Assembly: GCA_035771165.1 (NCBI GenBank)
Contig: JAWNZC010000286.1
Location: forward strand, 517,001 to 581,000
DNA from: Paragorgia papillata
Taxonomy: Eukaryota; Cnidaria; Anthozoa; Scleralcyonacea; Coralliidae
Direction: 5' to 3'
DNA: 64,000 nucleotides
Part shown: positions 61,301 to 64,000 of the stretch, in pieces
Position numbering within the stretch: position 1 is the first letter of the stretch
How the letters are laid out: each line of letters opens with the position of its first letter
Program-made: the position numbers and the translations under genes
Notes under the pieces: generated by a model
The model's database searches: none
The model's input: the letters and a program-made list of their open reading frames with translations, nothing else
Told to the model about the DNA's origin: nothing

Positions 61301-63990
61301 CAAACAAGGGAGTATATTGAGAATGATTTTTTACAGTCGCGATTAGTACTCTACTCGCCAAACGTTTTCTTTATTGCAGCGGGGAACTCGAAGTTGGATC
61401 AATGTACGTGTTGCATGGGTATAGTTTTCAATTGTCTTCAACACGGCTTTCTTGACTTTATTTTGAAACGGTGATATTGCTTTGTGTAGCTCTCATTGTT
61501 GGGACGTGTGCAAATTGATCGCATATACGATAATTTCTTCAGTATTTTCAAATCCGTTTTATTATTTACAATCAGCTTTCTGTAACGACTCAGAACGCGT
61601 TAAATTAAATATCAGTCACTCGGCAACGCTTTTTCATCTTTAAATTTAACTGGAAATATGATTGGTTTTCCAAAACAAACAAACCAACGTGTGGAACAAA
61701 AATACCCCTAGTTATTCTACAGGCTGTTTTCCCCCTTCTATCTCACCCCATATCGCTGAACTGAAAAGTAGCCAGCAAAGCAGGCTACTACAACTCAGAT
61801 GACAGAACGAGCTTGTTTACGGTATTTTTAACCTGGGGCTTTGAAGTAGTTGAGCTGTACTGTACGTGCAGCTTGTATATAGTAAGAACTTACAAAAATT
61901 TACAAACTTCAAGTTTAAAATATTATTCTAACTAACATGCAAATGTTCTTTTTCGTTTAGGATATTAATCCTGATTCGTCTTATCCTGTCCTCCGTTGCA
62001 TTACAAATTCATTTCTTGAAATAGTTGGCGAATCTGCTGATAAAAACATGAGAATAATTGATCTTGGCGCAGGAACAGGTCTTGTCGCTGTCGAATTGAA
62101 GAAACATGGTTTTGCCAATATCGATGGACTTGATTTATCTCCAGAGATGTTGAAAAAAGCAAAGGAGAAGAACGCTTACAAGCATTACATTTGCGAAGCT
62201 GTTACTGAAAACCGTCTTGATATACCGACAGGAACGTATGACACCGCTCTTATCGTCGGCGCAGTAACCAGCGGTTATATTAAAGCAAATGCATTTGATG
62301 AAATCCTGCGTCTTGTCAAACCAGGTGAGTGCATATATACTGAACGTAGCCTCCTCCGCAGGCATCTCGCGAGGGTCGGAGCGCTCGAGGGGGCTTGGGG
62401 CGGACATGCAGGCAAAAAAAGTATTGAGCGGGCAAAACGAAATTGAGAGGAGATGTCTGCCAAAACGAGAAGATTTGGACAGGTCATGTAACCTTCGCGG
62501 AAAGGTCATGTACCCTCCACCCCCACGGGATGATATTTCACATTTGAAAATTGCGAGTTCGCCAGAGGCAGGGAAAGAAAAGCGTCCGAGATCTACATTA
62601 CCAAGGTATACAAAAATACCACCACCAGTACTTACCTAGGGTGGTTATAGAAAAATCTTGAACGAAGTAATTCTGCCGTCAATTCTGAAGACAATTCTGC
62701 CGTCAACATATATATGACATAAACTTTTATCTTTGTATAACAGGCGACGCCTTTTTAGATTTTTAACAATTTTAAAAATTTTTAAAATTGGGTTGCCCAG
62801 AGCAGTTGACCGATACTTTTAAACTCCGGATTTCTGTTCGACCAAGAGAACTTCGAGATCACACACTGTTACATCTGCCAAAAGTAAACACTAAAGTAGG
62901 ACAGTGAATGTCCCAATATGCATGCGGGAGCTAAAGCTTGCAATTCGCTTCCCTTTTAATGTCATTTCTGTAGTTCGTAATTGTATATATAGAGAATAAC
63001 ACATGGATGCGCGGAAATATGAAATTTATTTCGAGAAATAAATTTCATATTTCCAAGCATTCATGTATTGTTCTGTTTATTATATAAAAAATAGTCCTAT
63101 TTCCCCACATAAAATAGAGCAGTAAACTCTAATACGTTTCACGATAATCGACACATGTGACATTATCATAAATAATCACACATGTGAGATTATCATTTTT
63201 ATTAGTGGCGGAAACATCATTCAAAAACTCATTAATACTTCATGAGGAAAATTCAGAAGAAATTAAAGTTTAATCAGTGTCTTTATATGTGATAAAGATA
63301 CCTCCTGATTTACATAAACTTTAGCTTTGATTTTCTCGGCTTAGACAAGGTTATTTTTCAAACTTACTACGCCAATTAACTTACCAAGTGGTTCGTTTTT
63401 GAAGCCGTTCTTCGTGTCTTTATATCTGATAAAACACTCCTGCTCGTTTATTAAACAGTACATAAAACACTCTATTTTATATAATAAAATATATTAATTA
63501 ACATGTTTTCATTAAGTATATATATATTGATTTTTATGTAATTGTAAACACTGTTCATCCTGTTAATACCAGCTTTTCACAGCTGACAGGGTCTTACAGT
63601 TTAAATAAAGTTATTATTATTATTATTGTTTAATATTATGTACATGTTCTGTTAACTGTGCCTCCAGCAAGGGATCAAGTGGTCTATATAAGTTGAAAGA
63701 GATCATGCTTTGGCAGTAAAAATGGTTATCCAATCAAAGAAAGAGGGAGAGAGAAGGATCAAAAGGTTTTATTCGTCTTATTCTTTGCAGGTGGTTATAT
63801 TGTTTTTTCGGTCCGTCAAGATGCATTTGACCGCGATAGCGAATATGGGTATTCGACAAAATTTCAGCAATTCGTGAGTGACGGAAAATGGAAAGAAGTA
63901 AAAAAATACCTCGCAGATTATGTGCTGGGATCTACAGATAGGTTGAAGAAATGCTATGTTTTATGTTACAAAGTTTTAAAATCTGAATAA
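52304..63990 (+). CDS. METTL27: SAM-dependent methyltransferase, METTL27 (WBSCR27) type, 3 exons
   Basis: Exons 52304-52405, 61961-62324 and 63791-63990 join with GT/AG introns in phase to 221 residues. Residues about 18-34 (KPEEVQDLYDRYAKSYDE) match the N-terminal helix typical of this family. Motif I, IIDLGAGTGLVAVEL at about 66-80, is the SAM-binding glycine loop of class I methyltransferases; GLDLSPEMLKKAKEK at about 90-104 contains motif II with an acidic residue for the ribose. The YDTALIVGAV and LRLVKPGGYIVFSVR segments are the later core strands. The end, STDRLKKCYVLCYKVLKSE, fits the METTL27-like C-terminus. Human METTL27 is somewhat longer. The substrate is not known to me. ATG context is ACAAACATGT, with A at -3. 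An AATAAA overlaps the stop codon. Confidence 0.85.
52406..53405. other. Start of methyltransferase intron 1
   Basis: No gene. Contains GACTGCCCG tandem units at about 52659-52685 and otherwise AT-rich sequence. Confidence 0.35.
53410..54576. mobile_element. TIR element with 200-base arms
   Basis: Ends AGCGGACAAAATTATGAACA and its inverse at 54557-54576. The arms continue through AACATTCGAA units, GGGGGTCATCCATAATTAGG and AACTGGCAACATAAATTAAC to CTACACTGC, all inverted. The arms contain several ACAAAACATTCGAA-like repeats. The middle has no domain-bearing ORF. Confidence 0.75.
54740..55021. repeat. (TATG)n microsatellite, about 280 bases
   Basis: TATG/GTAT units with scattered TGTG variants. 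Long Met-Tyr-Val-Cys frames are translations of the repeat. It is followed by an AT-rich foldback to 55155. Confidence 0.95.
55125..55370. mobile_element. Foldback MITE, family C, copy 1
   Basis: Inverted arms contain AAGAAATAGAAAATGG, GTTTATATAGCCTGATGCAA and GAATTCGAAAGT/ACTTTCAAATTC. A second copy lies at 56245-56520, and a related piece at about 35700-35800 (TATATAAACACGGCTAAGGA). Confidence 0.65.
55371..55821. other. Repeat sequence between family C and the next MITE
   Basis: Contains CAACTAGTGGTCTATTA and ACTAGTGGTCTATTAGTGAT as a foldback at about 55457-55540 and (TA)n at 55795-55813. No gene. Confidence 0.4.
55822..56020. mobile_element. Foldback MITE with GTGAAATAAAAGTAGTGTGC ends, copy 1
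   Basis: Inverted ends of about 45 bases run through GCTGCATAGGCAGTGTAGAA. The middle holds AACGTTTCGAGTGAAGGCCC and CTTCGTCAG. A partial relative lies at 60385-60530. Confidence 0.75.
56043..56240 (+). repeat. Dispersed foldback repeat, family A, copy 3
   Basis: Family A order: TTTCCACCACTAATAAAA, GATAATCTCACACATG, then AACACTCGAAATAAATGTC and CACATCCATGTA. Shorter than copy 1. Confidence 0.6.
56245..56520. mobile_element. Foldback MITE, family C, copy 2 (inverted)
   Basis: ATAGGTTGCATCTTATGCAC, CAGGCTATGTAAACACGG and GAAATAGAAAATGGATGCCC match copy 1 and its flank. Together the two copies bracket 55.4-56.2 kb. Confidence 0.55.
56521..57095. other. Intron sequence, no clear feature
   Basis: No gene. 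A GGGGGGGGGGGG tract lies at about 56922-56934, with open sequence around it that has no recognised domain. Confidence 0.35.
57096..57257. mobile_element. Short MITE with GATCGTTTTCAC ends
   Basis: GATCGTTTTCAC at the left and GTGAAAACGATC at the right. TCACGTGATC and GTGACGTCAGGTG lie just inside, and ATATGGCCGCC occurs twice in the middle. Confidence 0.6.
57350..57529. mobile_element. Foldback element with CATTTCCCAAAAGAGTT ends
   Basis: Arms of about 75 bases are inverted through GGTTAGGAACGCTAG and ACTTGGGATC. The reading frames on both strands are shadows of the palindrome. Confidence 0.75.
58140..58338. mobile_element. Harbinger-like MITE
   Basis: GGTCCGTTTAAACAGGCGAT at the left and CGCCTGTGTAAACGGGCC at the right, followed by TTAA. 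GCGATTTTT and AAAAATCGC repeats run next to the ends. Confidence 0.65.
58411..58938 (+). mobile_element. Deleted Crypton derivative, copy 2
   Basis: Begins ATTATATGGCACAAGTTACT and carries GAGACGCGTCACGTGCCGG. A short frame reads DDEQSGSEFYDSDF, resembling the acidic N-terminus of the Crypton protein at 13955. It ends in a foldback from 58765 with AATAAACTTCTTATTAACCT and its inverse. The recombinase is absent. Confidence 0.65.
58930..59690 (+). mobile_element. Deleted Crypton derivative, copy 3, in tandem
   Basis: It follows copy 2 at the shared ATTATATGAC. It ends in a foldback at 59500-59690 with AATAAACTACTTATTGACCT and its near inverse, close to the 3' foldback of the Crypton at 11981-12066. 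The middle shares GTTGTTAGAAATTTTATAAG with the 2.7 kb element near 41400. Confidence 0.5.
59806..59952. mobile_element. MITE with GGTTTTCCACTAGGCGACA ends
   Basis: GGCGGTTTTCCACTAGGCGA at the left and TCGCCTAGTGGAAAACC at the right, with CGACATTTTTC and inverse copies inside. Confidence 0.65.
60385..60600. repeat. Foldback MITE relative (GTGAAAT...GTAGTGTGC), partial copy
   Basis: Shares GTAGTGTGCTGCGTAGGCAG and AACGTTTCGAGCGAAGCCCC with 55822-56020, but lacks the matching right end. Confidence 0.55.
60835..61220 (+). repeat. Dispersed repeat, family B, copy 2
   Basis: Shares GTCAAGTGTT, TATTGGTCAGTAATGTCGCT and AATCGTGTTTTGTGTATTG with 3720-4200 in the same order. No coding sequence. Confidence 0.55.
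61221..61960. other. End of methyltransferase intron 1
   Basis: No gene. A small palindrome AGTAGCC...GCAAAGCAGGCTACT at about 61768-61791 resembles a worn end of the TAGCCTGCG family. The acceptor for exon 2 is at 61959-61960. Confidence 0.35.
62325..62987. other. Methyltransferase intron 2, first part
   Basis: The frame of exon 2 continues past the donor to 62446 but without family similarity, so the donor at 62325 is used. GCCTCCTCCGCAGGC at about 62349-62363 resembles the CTCCTCCGCAGAGGC tip of the 2.7 kb element. No gene. Confidence 0.4.
62988..63225 (-). repeat. Dispersed foldback repeat, family A, copy 4 (inverted)
   Basis: GAAATATGAAATTTATTTC and inverse, CATTCATGTATTGTTC, CACATGTGACATTATC and TTATTAGTGGCGGAAAC match copy 1 in reverse. 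This copy is well preserved. Confidence 0.7.
63226..63790. other. Methyltransferase intron 2, last part
   Basis: AT-rich, with a (TTA)n run at about 63611-63630. No gene. The acceptor for the last exon is at 63789-63790. Confidence 0.4.
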
Positions 63991-63991
63991 A
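63986..63991 (+). promoter_or_regulatory. AATAAA polyadenylation signal overlapping the methyltransferase stop codon
   Basis: GAATAAAATA contains the stop TAA (63988-63990) inside AATAAA. The window ends ten bases later, so the cleavage site and other signals cannot be seen. Confidence 0.4.
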
Positions 63992-64000
63992 ATACTTCTA

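Noticed and set aside
62048..62446. Methyltransferase as a single-exon gene ending at 62446
   Set aside because: Similarity stops at the GT donor at 62325, and the exon at 63791 continues the fold (GGYIVFSVR) in phase.

Overview
This window is AT-rich genomic DNA from an animal. The host genes have short exons with GT/AG introns, and about half or more of the sequence can be assigned by eye to transposable elements, foldback repeats and microsatellites. The mix of elements (Crypton tyrosine recombinase with a DUF3504-type domain, IS3EU-like integrase transposon, Penelope-like element with GIY-YIG endonuclease, CR1/L2-like LINEs, MADF-bearing Harbinger-like element, many foldback MITEs) suggests a cnidarian, probably an anthozoan. 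That taxonomic reading is an inference from element types, not a search result.

Two host genes are present, both on the + strand. The first (809-34700) is a complete 18-exon M13 metallopeptidase of the neprilysin/endothelin-converting-enzyme type. I could splice it with no frame break into about 710 residues, including an N-terminal membrane anchor, the HELTH zinc site, the ENMAD third-ligand motif and a C-terminal Cys-x2-Trp end. The second (52304-63990) is a three-exon, 221-residue SAM-dependent methyltransferase of the METTL27 type.

The introns of the M13 gene (1180-34600) carry foldback MITEs (an AAAGTGC family with at least six copies), Mutator-like TIR elements with 9-10 bp target duplications, a Crypton with a broken recombinase (about 11965-13983), a Harbinger-like element with an intact MADF ORF, LINE 3' fragments and very long simple repeats. 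Between the genes (34.7-52.3 kb) lie two tandem Penelope-like fragments, a decayed LINE that took at least two Mutator-like insertions, one of which in turn took a 4.8 kb IS3EU-like transposon, and a decayed hAT transposon. The hAT lies directly upstream of the methyltransferase start codon. Intron 1 of the methyltransferase (9.5 kb) holds more foldback elements, including deleted Crypton derivatives and a 2.3 kb nested TIR element.

Nothing here looks like an operon or a defence island. The most informative content is the layering of mobile elements, which gives a relative insertion history, and the two-gene structure of the IS3EU-like transposon, in which both genes begin with a zinc ribbon. 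All element names rest on motifs, terminal repeats and target duplications read by eye. No database search was possible.
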